DNA of 64,000 bases from Gordonia gummivorans (GTDB taxonomy: Bacteria; Actinomycetota; Actinomycetes; Mycobacteriales; Mycobacteriaceae), in NCBI RefSeq assembly GCF_022513585.1, contig NZ_JAKWBF010000015.1, positions 62,001 to 126,000 on the forward strand, written 5' to 3'. Of the stretch, positions 1-11,436 are shown piece after piece; the first letter of the stretch is position 1, and each line of letters opens with the position of its first letter. The position numbers and the translations under genes were made by a program. Under the pieces are notes generated by a model that had not been told where the DNA came from, did not search any database, and worked only from the letters and a program-made list of their open reading frames with translations.

Positions 1-38
1 ACGTTCTCGGGGGTATCACTCATCAGGCTCTCGCTCAT
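1..38 (-). CDS. N-terminal fragment of the gene downstream of ribE, probably the next rib gene
   Basis: A minus-strand ATG at 38 opens a frame reading M-S-E-S-L-M-S-D-T-P-E-N-V that runs off the window. It starts 5 bases after the ribE stop, and a GGAAGTGA sequence overlapping the end of ribE can serve as ribosome-binding site, so the gene is very likely cotranscribed with ribE. In actinobacteria ribE is normally followed by the bifunctional GTP cyclohydrolase II/DHBP synthase gene. Thirteen residues are too few to identify the product from sequence, so the assignment rests on gene order. A second in-frame ATG at 23 is an alternative start. Confidence 0.4.
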   Translation of the reverse strand, partial: MSESLMSDTPEN

Positions 39-43
39 CACAA

Positions 44-661
44 TCACTTCACTTCCGGAACATGGGGCGAGTTCAACCGCTCCACATACTTCGCAATGAC
101 GTCGACCTCGAGGTTGACCACCGTGCCGGGTTGCGCCGACCCGAGATTCGTCTCCGACAACGTGGTCGGGATCAAGGAAATTTCGAACCAGTCCGCCGCA
201 TCGGTCACGCCGAGGGAGGAGACGGTCAACGAGACCCCGTCGACGGTGATCGACCCCTTCTCGACGAGGTAGCGGCTCAGCGCCGCGGGTACCGCGATTC
301 GCACGACCGTCCAGTGCTGCGACGGTGAGACGGAGATGACCTCACCGGTCCCGTCGACATGTCCTTGGACGATGTGCCCGCCGAACCGTCCTCCCGCAGG
401 CATCGCGCGCTCGAGATTGACCCGGCTGCCCGGCCCGAGATCGGACAGTGAACTGCGACGCAGAGTCTCGGCCATGACGTCGACGGTGAATCGGTCGTCG
501 TGTTTCTCCACGACCGTGAGACAGACACCGTTGACGGCGATCGAGTCGCCGTAGCCGGCGTCTGAGGTGACGATGGGCCCGCGGACGGTGATGCGGGCGG
601 CGTCGGGAAGGTCTTCGCGGGCGGCGATCTCGCCGAGCTCCTCCACGATTCCGGTGAACAC
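44..661 (-). CDS. ribE: Riboflavin synthase alpha chain
   Basis: The enzyme dismutates two 6,7-dimethyl-8-ribityllumazine molecules into riboflavin and the pyrimidinedione, the last step of riboflavin synthesis in the cytosol. The 205-residue protein begins with the family-defining MFTGIVEELGEI and has the internal duplication of two lumazine-binding barrels (about residues 1-95 and 96-190), the second beginning near GGHIVQGHVDGTGEV. The conserved NGVCLTV of repeat 1 and DGVSLTV of repeat 2 are both present. The start is a GTG at 661 preceded by a strong GGAGGAG. An FMN riboswitch precedes it, so expression should fall when FMN is abundant. Length is normal for the family. Confidence 0.97.
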   Translation of the reverse strand: MFTGIVEELGEIAAREDLPDAARITVRGPIVTSDAGYGDSIAVNGVCLTVVEKHDDRFTVDVMAETLRRSSLSDLGPGSRVNLERAMPAGGRFGGHIVQGHVDGTGEVISVSPSQHWTVVRIAVPAALSRYLVEKGSITVDGVSLTVSSLGVTDAADWFEISLIPTTLSETNLGSAQPGTVVNLEVDVIAKYVERLNSPHVPEVK

Positions 662-662
662 G

Positions 663-686
663 TGCTCCTCCTGCTTGCTCGGAGCA
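663..686 (-). promoter_or_regulatory. Hairpin that can hide the ribE ribosome-binding site
   Basis: On the minus strand TGCTCC (686-681) can pair with GGAGCA (668-663). The second arm contains the ribE Shine-Dalgarno sequence immediately before the GTG start. Because it lies just downstream of the FMN aptamer and has no U-run, it looks like the expression platform of a riboswitch acting on translation. This is inferred from complementarity only. Confidence 0.55.
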
Positions 687-708
687 GACGCAGACGGCCT
701 CGTGTCGC

Positions 709-862
709 CTGTTCTCTCACATCCGGACTATGACCGTCGGCTCCGGAATCGCACCGGAATCTGCTGTCCCTGCGTCGGCAGGCGCTCGCGGGCTCGGTGT
801 CACGAGCAGGACCTCGCGACATCATCACCGCCGGTGGGGAATCTCACCCCGCCCCGAGAACT
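709..862 (-). promoter_or_regulatory. FMN riboswitch (RFN element) upstream of ribE
   Basis: Read on the minus strand, the segment has the ordered conserved blocks of the RFN aptamer: GGGGCGGGGTGAGATTCCCC, then ACCGGCGGTGATGA, a variable arm, GATTCCGG, GCCGACGGTCATAGTCCGGAT and a closing GAGAGAAC that pairs with the GTTCTCGG start of the element. FMN binding represses riboflavin biosynthesis and transport genes in many bacteria. Here the only gene it can directly control is ribE with its downstream partner. ribD lies upstream of the element and must have separate control. Confidence 0.95.
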
Positions 863-933
863 GGTGCCTTCGACGCTAGCACGCGACGCAACACAGATCG
901 CCTTGTGCTCCCGGTGAACGAAACCGGGGTGGG

Positions 934-1080
934 TCAGAGAGGCATCAGCAGATGCTTTCGTGCGCCGTGGGAACCCTCTTTGTCGGCCAGCATGGCCAAT
1001 GCCCGGCGAATCTCGAGCCGGGTATGGGACGGCTCGATCACCGCATCGATATAACCGCGTTCGGCCGCCACCCACCGTTC
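934..1080 (-). pseudogene. C-terminal fragment of an acyl-CoA carboxylase beta (carboxyltransferase) subunit
   Basis: The minus strand reads, in one frame, [19 protein letters not shown] followed by a helix resembling the family's last helix, and ends K-H-L-L-M-P-L-stop (TGA at 934-936). This matches the C-terminus of biotin-dependent acetyl/propionyl-CoA carboxyltransferase beta subunits, which end AAERGYVDAVIxPxxTR...KKHGNIPL. Similarity stops abruptly near 1080, and an in-frame TAG lies at 1105-1107, so only about 48 codons of a roughly 500-codon gene remain. It sits between ribD and the FMN riboswitch. I read it as a relic left by a deletion or rearrangement. Confidence 0.75.
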
Positions 1081-1316
1081 CCGGACACTGGATGAGCCCT
1101 CCCCCTACCCAACTCATCAGTAACCTACGGTCGCGTAACGCGACTCTGAGCGACCACACATCGATCTGTCCAGCAATCGAAACGACTGGTCCGAGAAGCG
1201 AAGGTTCTGATCAAACGACCAAGTGCCGGCACTCCGCGCAGTCGCGATAGGAACTGTGGACCAACGACATTCACGGTTCGAAACGATCCTGCTGCGGTGT
1301 GCGTCGCACCGGCAGA

Positions 1317-2333
1317 TCAGCGCGTCATCCGGATGAACACGTCCCCACCGTCGACGAGGCGTACCTCACGTGTTTCGAATCGGCGGGCACCCGCGAGGGT
1401 GGTGATGCCGGGGATGTCCACCGCGTTCCGGCCGGCGCCGAGAACCGTGGGGGCGACGAAGACCGCCAGTTCATCCACGAGGTCTGCGGCAAAGAAGGCC
1501 CCGACGAGCGTTGCGCCACCCTCCACCAGCACCCACAGTGCGTCGTCGAGCGCGTCGAGGACCGCGGCCGGATCGTGGCTTCGTACGTGGACGAAGGGTG
1601 CCACACCGTCCCGGAGTTTCGCGCCGTCCGGCACCTCGCGGTCGCCGACCACCACCCGAATCGGTTGATGGTCATACAGCGTGTCGTCGGGACGACGCGC
1701 GGTGAGCGACGGATCGTCCGCCAGCGCGGTCCCGGTACCGACGACGATCGCGTCGATGCGGGAACGTTGCCGATGCGCCACTGCTCGCGCGCCCGGCCCG
1801 GTGATCCATTTGCTCGTGCCATCCGGCGCGGCGATGCGACCGTCGATCGTCGTCGCGAGTTTCACCGTGACGAAAGGTCGGCCGTGCTGTTGCCGATGAA
1901 GCCAGGGCTGCAGCGGGCCCGATGTGATCTCGTCGGCTGCGACTCCTCCCGTGACGAGAACACCGGCGCGGCGCAGGGTCTCGGCTCCGCCCGCGGCCGC
2001 CGGATTCGGGTCGGCAACGCCGTAGTGCACCTCGGTAACCCCGGCCTCGATAAGTGCTTGCGCACACGGCCCGGTCCGGCCGGTGTGGTTACACGGTTCG
2101 AGTGTGACGATCGCGATCCCGTCCCGCGCGCGTTCCCCGGCCGCGCGCAGTGCCATCACCTCGGCGTGCGGGCCGCCGGGCGGCTGCGTATGTCCGATCC
2201 CGACCACCTTTCCGTCGGCCCCGAGGATGACGGCTCCGACGGGCGGGTTGGGGCTGCTGCTTCCCTGCGCGGCCACCGATGCGTCGATCGCTCGACGCAT
2301 GAGCGCAACGACGTCCAGATCGCCGACGGCCAT
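1317..2333 (-). CDS. ribD: Bifunctional diaminohydroxyphosphoribosylaminopyrimidine deaminase / 5-amino-6-(5-phosphoribosylamino)uracil reductase
   Basis: RibD performs the second and third steps of the riboflavin branch from GTP: zinc-dependent deamination of the pyrimidine, then NADPH-dependent reduction of the ribose. The 338-residue protein has the deaminase domain first, with the zinc site in the HAEVMAL motif and in TLEPCNHTGRTGPC, then the reductase domain from about residue 140 with TVKLATTIDGRIA and the C-terminal GGDVFIRMTR. The start ATG at 2333 lies 7 bases after the rpe stop, so rpe and ribD are probably cotranscribed. The reading frame stays open upstream into rpe, but those residues are unlike the family. 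Its 3' end faces the carboxyltransferase relic. Confidence 0.95.
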   Translation of the reverse strand: MAVGDLDVVALMRRAIDASVAAQGSSSPNPPVGAVILGADGKVVGIGHTQPPGGPHAEVMALRAAGERARDGIAIVTLEPCNHTGRTGPCAQALIEAGVTEVHYGVADPNPAAAGGAETLRRAGVLVTGGVAADEITSGPLQPWLHRQQHGRPFVTVKLATTIDGRIAAPDGTSKWITGPGARAVAHRQRSRIDAIVVGTGTALADDPSLTARRPDDTLYDHQPIRVVVGDREVPDGAKLRDGVAPFVHVRSHDPAAVLDALDDALWVLVEGGATLVGAFFAADLVDELAVFVAPTVLGAGRNAVDIPGITTLAGARRFETREVRLVDGGDVFIRMTR

Positions 2334-2340
2334 GGCCGGT

Positions 2341-3033
2341 TCAGCTCCCGGCTGCTCCGGCGCGCGCCGATGCGGCCTGCTCGCGCAGCTTGGCGACGGC
2401 GGCCCCCGGATCTTCGGCGCCGTAGACGGCGGACCCCGCGACGAAGCAGTCGATGCCCGCTTCCGCGGCTTCTTCGATGGTGTCGGCGTTGATGCCGCCG
2501 TCGATCTCGACGAGCAGTTGCAGTTCGTCGGCATCGATGCGTTCGCGGATGGCACGCGCCTTGGCGAGCACCTCGGGCATGAACTTCTGACCGCCGAAGC
2601 CCGGTTCGACGCTCATGATCAGCAGCGTGTCGAAGTCCTTGAGGATCTCCAGGTACGGCTCGAGCGGAGTGCCCGGTTTGATCGACAGCCCGGCCTTGGC
2701 GCCTGCCGCGCGGATGTCGCGCGCCACCGGGATCGGGTCCGACGTCGCCTCCGCGTGGAAGGTGACGTTGTAGGCACCCGCCTCGGCATACGGTGGCGCC
2801 CAGCGCTCGGGGTTCTCGATCATCAGGTGGCAGTCGATCGGTATGTCGGTCGCCTTGAGCAGACTCTCGACGACGGGCAACCCAAGGGTCAGGTTCGGCA
2901 CGAAGTGGGCGTCCATCACATCCACATGCAGCCAGTCCGACCCTTCGACCGCTGCCGCCTCGGCCGCGAGGTTCGCGAAGTCGGCGGACAGAATCGACGG
3001 GGCGATCATGGGTGTGCTGCCAGGGTTACACAT
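2341..3033 (-). CDS. rpe: Ribulose-phosphate 3-epimerase
   Basis: Interconverts D-ribulose 5-phosphate and D-xylulose 5-phosphate in the pentose phosphate pathway. The product is a single TIM barrel with the family landmarks [12 protein letters not shown] near the N-terminus, [16 protein letters not shown] (metal ligands), [20 protein letters not shown] and [10 protein letters not shown]. Two starts are possible. ATG at 3033 gives 230 residues and lies 7 bases after a TACAAT hexamer, as expected for a leaderless message. ATG at 3009 gives 222 residues and fits the conserved family N-terminus, but has no ribosome-binding site. I chose 3033 for the promoter spacing. Both encode the complete enzyme. 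Confidence 0.93.
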   Translation of the reverse strand: MCNPGSTPMIAPSILSADFANLAAEAAAVEGSDWLHVDVMDAHFVPNLTLGLPVVESLLKATDIPIDCHLMIENPERWAPPYAEAGAYNVTFHAEATSDPIPVARDIRAAGAKAGLSIKPGTPLEPYLEILKDFDTLLIMSVEPGFGGQKFMPEVLAKARAIRERIDADELQLLVEIDGGINADTIEEAAEAGIDCFVAGSAVYGAEDPGAAVAKLREQAASARAGAAGS

Positions 3034-3040
3034 GCCGCAG

Positions 3041-3046
3041 ATTGTA
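3041..3046 (-). promoter_or_regulatory. Candidate -10 box for a leaderless rpe transcript
   Basis: TACAAT on the minus strand is a near-consensus -10 hexamer. Seven bases separate it from the ATG at 3033, so transcription would begin at the start codon itself. No good -35 hexamer is visible about 17 bases further upstream. Confidence 0.45.
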
Positions 3047-3292
3047 TGGGTTGAGCTTCACGTGGCCTCATGCGCCATGGCCCCCGTCGCACATTGTCCG
3101 CCAAGCTCGTTGAGCCGGCGAGAGCCGCCCGCCGATTGCCGAGGTGCGCGGAGCCATGGCGACGCGCCTCCAGCTCCAGGCCAGTTGGTATGAAACCTGC
3201 CCGCAGTTTCCTCCCCAGACAAGGCGGCCATCGACGCAATGTCAACGGTGGCTTTCGCCAGGGCGGAAATCGGGGGCGGCTTTCGGGTCGGG

Positions 3293-4720
3293 CTACGCCC
3301 GGTCCTTCGTCACGGCAGCCAAGAACATCGCATCGGTGCCGTGCAGGTGCGGCCAGAGTTGGACATGTGGACCGTCGCCGAGCGTCGTCGCGTCCGCGCC
3401 GGCGAACCGGCCGACAGTCACCGTCGGTCGCGCGTCGAGTTGACGGGCATCGGGTACCGAGTCGAGCACCGAGGCGATCACCTCGACGGTCTCCGCCGGG
3501 TGCGGCGAACACGTCGAGTAGACGACGACGCCGCCCGGACGCACCAGTCGCACGGCTTCGGTGAGCAATTCTCGTTGCAGCACAACGAGTTCCGCGACAT
3601 CCTCGGGCCGCCGACGCCAGCGTGCCTCCGGACGCCTGCGCAAGGAGCCCAGTCCAGAGCAGGGTGCATCGAGAAGTATCCGGTCGTATCCGGGGTCGAG
3701 GCCTGCATCACGGGCGTCGGCGACGCGGACATCGACCGGCAGGTCGCGCACCACCTTGCGGATCAGCTCCGCTCGATGCTCGGACACCTCGATCGCGTCG
3801 AGATGTGCGCCGTCGATGTCGGCGAGCGCGCCGATCAACGCGGCCTTTCCGCCCGGTCCGGCGCACATGTCGAGCCAGCGCCCGGCATCCGATCCGTCGA
3901 TGGGTGCAACGGTCACAGCGCGGCCGACGAGTTGACTGCCCTCGTCCTGCACCCCGGCGAAACCGTCACGAACCGCGTCGAGGTCACCGGGATCGCCCCC
4001 GGGCAGGTAGACGCAGTACGGCGAGTAGTCGCCCACCTCTCCCCCGCTGGTGAGGGCCAGTTCCTCGGCGGTGATGAGCCCAGGCCGCGCCACCAGGTGT
4101 ACCGGCGGGCGGGCGTCGTCGGCGGCCAGGGCAGCCTGCAATTGCCCGGCCGACCCACCAAGCGCGTCGAAGAACACCTCCGCGATCCAGCGGGGATGGG
4201 CGTACTGAAAGGCGAGATGACCGACGAGGTCGTCGGCGACGTCGGGCGCCAGCTCGTCCACCCAGAAGTCCTCGGACCGCTGAGACACCTTGCGCAGCAC
4301 CGCATTCACGAATCCGGACGGGCCCATACCCTGTTCGGATCGCACCAGGTCCACCGACGTCGACACGGCGGCGTGTGCGCCGATCCGCGTGCGCAGCAAC
4401 TGGTAGGCACCCATCCGCACCACGTCGAGCAGCGCCCCGTCGATGTCGGCGATGTCGCGTCCGGCGGCCGCGGCGATGATCGTGTCGAGAGTGCCCTGAG
4501 CCCGTGCGGTGCCGTAGGTCAGTTCGGTGGCCAGCGCGGCGTCGCGGCCGGTGATGTGCCGCTCGCGCAACAGTTTCGGCAACACGAGGTTGGCGTAGGC
4601 ATCCCGTTCCCGGACGGCACGCAGGGTGTCGCGGGCCGCCACCCGAGCCGGGTCGAGGTCCTTCTGCCGGAACTTGCGGTCCCCGCCCCTCGAGTCCCCG
4701 CCCCGCGAGTCGCCGCTCAC
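3293..4720 (-). CDS. rsmB: 16S rRNA (cytosine-C5)-methyltransferase RsmB/Sun family
   Basis: Methylates a cytosine of 16S rRNA (C967 in E. coli) using S-adenosylmethionine. The 475-residue protein starts with a short charged lead ([18 protein letters not shown]), then a NusB-like RNA-binding domain (about 25-170), then a Rossmann methyltransferase domain. That domain has the SAM loop [17 protein letters not shown], the motif IV cysteine in [20 protein letters not shown] and the second catalytic cysteine in [12 protein letters not shown]. The GTG start at 4720 overlaps the fmt stop as GTGA, so translation is coupled to fmt. The frame extends upstream inside fmt, but that portion is arginine-rich shadow sequence. 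Confidence 0.94.
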   Translation of the reverse strand: MSGDSRGGDSRGGDRKFRQKDLDPARVAARDTLRAVRERDAYANLVLPKLLRERHITGRDAALATELTYGTARAQGTLDTIIAAAAGRDIADIDGALLDVVRMGAYQLLRTRIGAHAAVSTSVDLVRSEQGMGPSGFVNAVLRKVSQRSEDFWVDELAPDVADDLVGHLAFQYAHPRWIAEVFFDALGGSAGQLQAALAADDARPPVHLVARPGLITAEELALTSGGEVGDYSPYCVYLPGGDPGDLDAVRDGFAGVQDEGSQLVGRAVTVAPIDGSDAGRWLDMCAGPGGKAALIGALADIDGAHLDAIEVSEHRAELIRKVVRDLPVDVRVADARDAGLDPGYDRILLDAPCSGLGSLRRRPEARWRRRPEDVAELVVLQRELLTEAVRLVRPGGVVVYSTCSPHPAETVEVIASVLDSVPDARQLDARPTVTVGRFAGADATTLGDGPHVQLWPHLHGTDAMFLAAVTKDRA

Positions 4721-5664
4721 CGCAGCGTCGTCTCGTCGCCGAGTCGCGCCCCGCGCGCCCAGTCCGCCGCCGGCATCGGTTTCTTCCCGGGCGGCTGAGC
4801 CGTCCCGAGTCGCACCGGCGCGGTGCCGGTGCCGACGAACACCGCCTTCTTGGTGACCGCGACCGCACCCGGTGCAAGACGGTCGGCGGGCCGGTCCGGC
4901 TCGTCGTCGCCCACGACCCTGACCGGTCCCAGTTTGATCCGCGCGTCGTCGAGGCCGGTCCACGCGCCCGGCACCGGGGTGTGTGCCCGGATCAGGCGTT
5001 CGACGATGTGGGCGGGCAGTTCCCAGCGCACGCGGGCATCGTCGACCTCGATCTTGGGAGCATGACTGACGCCGTGGGCCGGTTGCGGCGTGGGAGCCAG
5101 TTCACCCGCGGCGATGCCGTCGAGAGTGCGCACGAGCAGGCCCGCGCCGGCCACCGCCAGACGGTCCAGCAGCTCTCCGCTGGTGTCACCAGGTGCGATT
5201 GTCTCGGTGAGCGCGCCGAACACCGGGCCGGTGTCCAAACCCTTCTCGAGCCGGAACGTGCTCGCGCCGGTCACCTCGTCGCCCGCTGCGATCGACGCTT
5301 GCACCGGCGCCGCTCCCCGCCACGCCGGCAGGACCGAGAAGTGCAGGTTGACCCAACCGTGGTCGGGAAGTTCGAGCAGGTCCGCCGGCACCAGGCCGCC
5401 ATAGGCGACGACCGCACCACAGTCGGGATTCCATCGCGCCAGCACCTCGGCGACCTCCGGCTCAGCGAGGCGACGCGGGGTGATCACCTCCACACCGCGT
5501 TCGTCTGCCACCAACCCGACCGGTGATCGGGACACCTTGCGTCCCCGACCGGACACCGCGTCGGGCCGGGTGATGACCCCGACGACGTCGTGTTCGGGTG
5601 AGTCGAGCAACGCCTGCAACGACGGTACGGCGACGTCGGGGGTGCCCGCGAACACTATGCGCAC
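4717..5664 (-). CDS. fmt: Methionyl-tRNA formyltransferase
   Basis: Transfers a formyl group from 10-formyl-tetrahydrofolate to initiator Met-tRNA. The protein starts [20 protein letters not shown] and carries the formyltransferase landmarks [18 protein letters not shown] (catalytic Asn/His region) and [19 protein letters not shown]-terminal OB-like tRNA-binding domain follows from about residue 205. It is 315 residues long, the usual length. The start is GTG at 5664, with GAGAGGAC seven bases upstream. It overlaps rsmB by four bases and follows priA by 22, so priA-fmt-rsmB is probably one unit that links replication restart with initiator-tRNA and rRNA modification. Confidence 0.96.
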   Translation of the reverse strand: MRIVFAGTPDVAVPSLQALLDSPEHDVVGVITRPDAVSGRGRKVSRSPVGLVADERGVEVITPRRLAEPEVAEVLARWNPDCGAVVAYGGLVPADLLELPDHGWVNLHFSVLPAWRGAAPVQASIAAGDEVTGASTFRLEKGLDTGPVFGALTETIAPGDTSGELLDRLAVAGAGLLVRTLDGIAAGELAPTPQPAHGVSHAPKIEVDDARVRWELPAHIVERLIRAHTPVPGAWTGLDDARIKLGPVRVVGDDEPDRPADRLAPGAVAVTKKAVFVGTGTAPVRLGTAQPPGKKPMPAADWARGARLGDETTLR

Positions 5665-5686
5665 GACTCGGTCCTCTCTGGAATGC

Positions 5687-7774
5687 TCATCCGATGGTAG
5701 GCGGGTCGACCTGGACGCGAATCGGCCCCGTCTCGTGTCGGGCGTTTCGACGTATCTGCGCGGCAACGAGCGCATCGGCCAGCAACCGTCCGTCACGACG
5801 TGGCACACGCACAAGAACCCGATCGAACTCGGTGTCGGCGTCGTCGCGGTCGGCACCGGCGGGGGGTCGAACGCCGGGCGGCAGCGGCACCGGACCGAGC
5901 ACATCTCCGCCGGCCGGGATCTCGAGGTGACCGGTGAACTCGGTCAGCATTGCCGGGGTGCCGTCGATCGACGCCATGGTCACAGCGGGCGGAAACCCCA
6001 GTTCGTCGCGCTGGGCAAGCTCGGTCTCGGCGAAGCCGACCGGATCCCACCGGATGATCGCCTGCACTGGCGGTAATGCCGAGTCGGCCACGATCACGAG
6101 TCGTCCACCCTCGCCGTGCGCCCGCACCTGCCCACCGATCGCCATCCACCGCCGGACCGCGTTCTCGTCGGCACGCAGATCGGCGCGATCCAGTTGCGCC
6201 CAGGTGTCGAGAATGATCGCGGCACCGTAGCCGGCCGGGGCGACGGGCTCCGCACCCGGAGTGGCGACGACGACTCGTGCGCCGGCCGGGATCTCGTCGA
6301 CGATCGACGACCCACCGCTCGTGACCACCGGTACCCCGGCAAATGCCCGCCCCAACTCCTCCGCGGTTCGGCGGGCCCCGGTGACCAAGGCCCGGACCTG
6401 GGTACCGCCGCATGCCGGGCATCGAAAGGAAGATTCGGCACGCCCGCACCACCGACAACTGACGTGACCGGCACCGTCGAGTTGCAACGGGCCGTGGCAT
6501 GCGCGACACCGCGCATGTTCCCGGCAGCGCGTGCAGGCCAGGGACGGCAGGTATCCGCGCCTCGGCACGCTGAAGACCACGGGCAGGTCGGCGGCCAGAG
6601 CAGCACGCGCGGCGTCGAACGCGACTGCCGGAATGCGCGCCGAGCGTGCCTGCGGATCGCGGGCCACTTGGGCGTCGTCATCGGTTATCGCCTGCACCCG
6701 TGGGCTGCGGGAGCGCACCTGTGCCCGATCGGCCACCAGGTCATGCGCCCAGCCCGCGGCCACGAGCGCCTGCGCCTCCGCGGTCCGCGCGAACCCGCCG
6801 ATGACCATCCCGCACTGCTCGAGGTGCGCACGCAGGACCGCTACCTCGCGAGGGTGAGGGTAGGGCGCACGGGGTTCGTCGAGGCTGTCGTCACCGTCGT
6901 CCCAGACGACGACGAGCCCGAGGTCGCGGACCGGGGCGAAGATGGCACTGCGAGTGCCGAGCACCACCTGCGCGGCGCCGCGTCGTGCGGCCAGCCAGCG
7001 TCGATAGCGCGCGGTGGGACCAAGTCCGGCCGCGAGCGTCACGCACCGGTCACCGAGCAGCGGTTCGCACGCTGCCGACAGGCGGTCGAGGTCGCGCTGG
7101 TCGGGCACCACGATGATTGCCCCGCGTCCCGCGGCGACCGTCGTCGCAGCGAGTTCGGCGAGCCGATTCGGCCAGTCCTCGCCGGGCACCGCCTGCCAGA
7201 TGGCACGCGGGTGCCCCTCGGCGAGGGAATCCAGAAAGCCCTCCGCCGACCGGTAGACCTGCCAGGATGCGCGGTCGGGAGCCGTGACCACCGACGTGGG
7301 TTCCGGGGTTTGTTCCTTCTCCGTGCGCGCGTGCCGTGGCGGGATCGCCAGGCGAACGACGTCACCCATCGTGCCGGCGTACCGATCGGCGACCGCCCGG
7401 CACAGGGCGGCCAGTTCGGGTCCCAGCACGGGTTCGGCCGAGACCACGCGGTCGAGCCACCCGAGTTTGCCTGGATGGTCGCTCTCCTCGATCCGTTGCA
7501 GCAGGATGCCGTCGACGAGGCGCCCGGCGAATCGAACTCGCACACGAACCCCGGGTTGCGCGATCGCGTCCTGTTCGGCGTCGATCAGGTAGTCGAAAGG
7601 GCGGTCTAGATGTGTGAGCCCGAGGAACGGAAGCACCTGAGCCACCGGTTGCGACGAGGCGGGTGTGCGGGCGCCCTTTCGAGCGGTCCGCCCTCGCGTT
7701 GGTGCACCCTTTTCGCCGCGCCCTTCGAGGCTCGTCGCTTGCGCTCCTCGCACCTCAGGGAGCGGAAAGCTCAC
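5687..7774 (-). CDS. priA: PriA-like primosomal protein N' with degenerate helicase motifs
   Basis: PriA directs origin-independent replication restart at collapsed forks. The N-terminal 3'-DNA-binding domain starts around [21 protein letters not shown], and the C-terminal half carries the cysteine-rich zinc-binding insert ([15 protein letters not shown], then [18 protein letters not shown]). The helicase core is degenerate: where a Walker A GxGKT is expected the sequence reads [15 protein letters not shown], and the DEAH-like box is WDDGDDSL. As in other actinobacterial homologues I infer no ATP-driven unwinding. The start is uncertain. GTG at 7774 gives 695 residues but includes about 15 codons of a dispersed repeat. 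GTG at 7645 would begin exactly at the conserved domain. No good ribosome-binding site supports either. Confidence 0.88.
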   Translation of the reverse strand: MSFPLPEVRGAQATSLEGRGEKGAPTRGRTARKGARTPASSQPVAQVLPFLGLTHLDRPFDYLIDAEQDAIAQPGVRVRVRFAGRLVDGILLQRIEESDHPGKLGWLDRVVSAEPVLGPELAALCRAVADRYAGTMGDVVRLAIPPRHARTEKEQTPEPTSVVTAPDRASWQVYRSAEGFLDSLAEGHPRAIWQAVPGEDWPNRLAELAATTVAAGRGAIIVVPDQRDLDRLSAACEPLLGDRCVTLAAGLGPTARYRRWLAARRGAAQVVLGTRSAIFAPVRDLGLVVVWDDGDDSLDEPRAPYPHPREVAVLRAHLEQCGMVIGGFARTAEAQALVAAGWAHDLVADRAQVRSRSPRVQAITDDDAQVARDPQARSARIPAVAFDAARAALAADLPVVFSVPRRGYLPSLACTRCREHARCRACHGPLQLDGAGHVSCRWCGRAESSFRCPACGGTQVRALVTGARRTAEELGRAFAGVPVVTSGGSSIVDEIPAGARVVVATPGAEPVAPAGYGAAIILDTWAQLDRADLRADENAVRRWMAIGGQVRAHGEGGRLVIVADSALPPVQAIIRWDPVGFAETELAQRDELGFPPAVTMASIDGTPAMLTEFTGHLEIPAGGDVLGPVPLPPGVRPPAGADRDDADTEFDRVLVRVPRRDGRLLADALVAAQIRRNARHETGPIRVQVDPPTIG
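7721..7765. repeat. Dispersed repeat, family 1, copy 1 (5' end of priA)
   Basis: Begins CCCTTCGAGGCT and ends GCACCTCAGGGAGCGG with a variable middle. The same two conserved ends, 45-48 bases apart, recur at 23301-23348, 51437-51482 and inverted at 51347-51391. This copy lies between metK and the conserved part of priA and would be translated if priA starts at 7774. Confidence 0.75.
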
Positions 7775-7788
7775 CTGTGGGCCGGGTG

Positions 7789-9000
<1,212 letters not shown>

Positions 9001-9142
9001 CGGGTCCTCTCAAGGCGGGTCGCGTTAGCACAGGTCGCAGGAGTGCATGGTTGCGTCCGGGAGGTCACCACTGTTCCCCCAGGACGCCAATGTGAGTGCG
9101 TTCCAACCTACACACCCACGCAGACAGCCCGCGCGGTGTGGG

Positions 9143-10420
9143 TCACGCACCCCGACCATCAGGCACCAGGCCGCGCACTTCGTCAAGTATTCGGCTCGAC
9201 ATGAGGGTTTTCGAACCCAGCGGAAGCGCGGTTTCGGCGCCTTGCGCAGAGAGCAGCCAGCCGGTGTTGTCCTCGGTGCCGAACGCTTTTCCGTCGCCCA
9301 CTGCGTTGACGACGAGCAGGTCACAGCCCTTGCGGGCCAGCTTCGCCCGTCCGTGGTCGAGGACCCCGCCCGTTTCGTCGCCGGTCTCTGCAGCGAAACC
9401 GACGATCACGGTCTCCGCCGGGATCGCGCCCGCTGCGCGGCTCTCCACCAGGCCCCGCAGGATGTCCGGGTTGGTGGTCAGCTCGATGGGCGCGGGTCCC
9501 GCGTCGCCCTTCTTGATCTTCGCGTCGGCGACCGAGACCGGACGGAAGTCGGCCACCGCGGCCGCCATGATGACCACGTCGGCCTCGGCCGATCGCTTGG
9601 TCATCTCGTCGGCGAGTTCGCGAGCCGTGGACACCCGGACGATGTCCACGCCCGACGGATTGCCGGGGTCGGCGGTCGAGCCGGCAACGAGGGTGACCTT
9701 GGCGCCACGCTGCGCTGCGGCTCGGGCGAGGGCAAAGCCCTGCTTTCCGGAGCTGTGATTGCCCAGGAAGCGCACCGGGTCGATGGGTTCACGGGTGCCG
9801 CCGGCGCTGATGACGAAACGTACTCCCGCGAGGTCGTAGGGCAGGGCGTCGGCGTGCTCGAGCAGCAGATCGGCGAGCAGCGCGATCTCCTGCGGTTCGG
9901 GGAGCCGGCCGGGGCCCGAATCGGTGCCGGTGAGGCGGCCGGATGCCGGAGTCATCACGGTGGCACCGTGTGCGCGCAGAGTTGCGACGTTGGCCACCGT
10001 GGCGGGGTGCTCCCACATCTCGGTGTGCATGGCCGGCACGAACAGCACCGGACAGCGGACCGTCAGCAGCGAAGCGGTCAGCAGGTCATCGGCGCGGCCG
10101 CCCGCGGCCCGGGCCATCAGGTCGGCCGTGGCAGGCGCGATCACCACGAGGTCGGCACCCTGCCCCAGCCGGACATGGGCGACCTGGTCGACGTCGTCGA
10201 AGACGTCGGTGGTCACGGGATGGCCGCTGAGCGCCTCGAAGGTGGCGGCACCGACGAACTTGAGCGCCGACGCAGTGGGCACGACGCGAACGTCATGACC
10301 GGCCTCGGTGAAATGCCGGATGACCGAGCACACCTTGTAGGCGGCGATGCCGCCTCCGACACCGACGATGATGCGTCGACGTGCTCCACCCGATCTGCTC
10401 ATCGCGGCAGTGTCGCTCAT
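9143..10420 (-). CDS. coaBC: Bifunctional phosphopantothenoylcysteine decarboxylase / phosphopantothenate-cysteine ligase
   Basis: Two consecutive coenzyme A steps in one 425-residue chain. The N-terminal FMN-dependent CoaC domain (about 15-190) shows [40 protein letters not shown] and [13 protein letters not shown]. The C-terminal CoaB ligase domain begins at [20 protein letters not shown] and includes [16 protein letters not shown] and a KxKK-like segment (AKIKKGD). The start is ATG at 10420; a second ATG at 10402 is equally plausible because neither has a clear ribosome-binding site. It follows rpoZ by 15 bases and precedes metK, the usual actinobacterial order gmk-rpoZ-coaBC-metK. Confidence 0.95.
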   Translation of the reverse strand: MSDTAAMSRSGGARRRIIVGVGGGIAAYKVCSVIRHFTEAGHDVRVVPTASALKFVGAATFEALSGHPVTTDVFDDVDQVAHVRLGQGADLVVIAPATADLMARAAGGRADDLLTASLLTVRCPVLFVPAMHTEMWEHPATVANVATLRAHGATVMTPASGRLTGTDSGPGRLPEPQEIALLADLLLEHADALPYDLAGVRFVISAGGTREPIDPVRFLGNHSSGKQGFALARAAAQRGAKVTLVAGSTADPGNPSGVDIVRVSTARELADEMTKRSAEADVVIMAAAVADFRPVSVADAKIKKGDAGPAPIELTTNPDILRGLVESRAAGAIPAETVIVGFAAETGDETGGVLDHGRAKLARKGCDLLVVNAVGDGKAFGTEDNTGWLLSAQGAETALPLGSKTLMSSRILDEVRGLVPDGRGA

Positions 10421-10435
10421 CGAGGCTGCGTGGAC

Positions 10436-11432
<997 letters not shown>

Positions 11433-11436
<4 letters not shown>

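Noticed and set aside
1297..2492. A 397-codon plus-strand frame
   Set aside because: Shadow of ribD; the minus-strand frame carries both RibD domains.
9001..9142. A SAM-sensing riboswitch before metK
   Set aside because: The leader lacks the conserved blocks of the SAM-I or SAM-IV aptamers that I could recognise; a covariance search would settle it.
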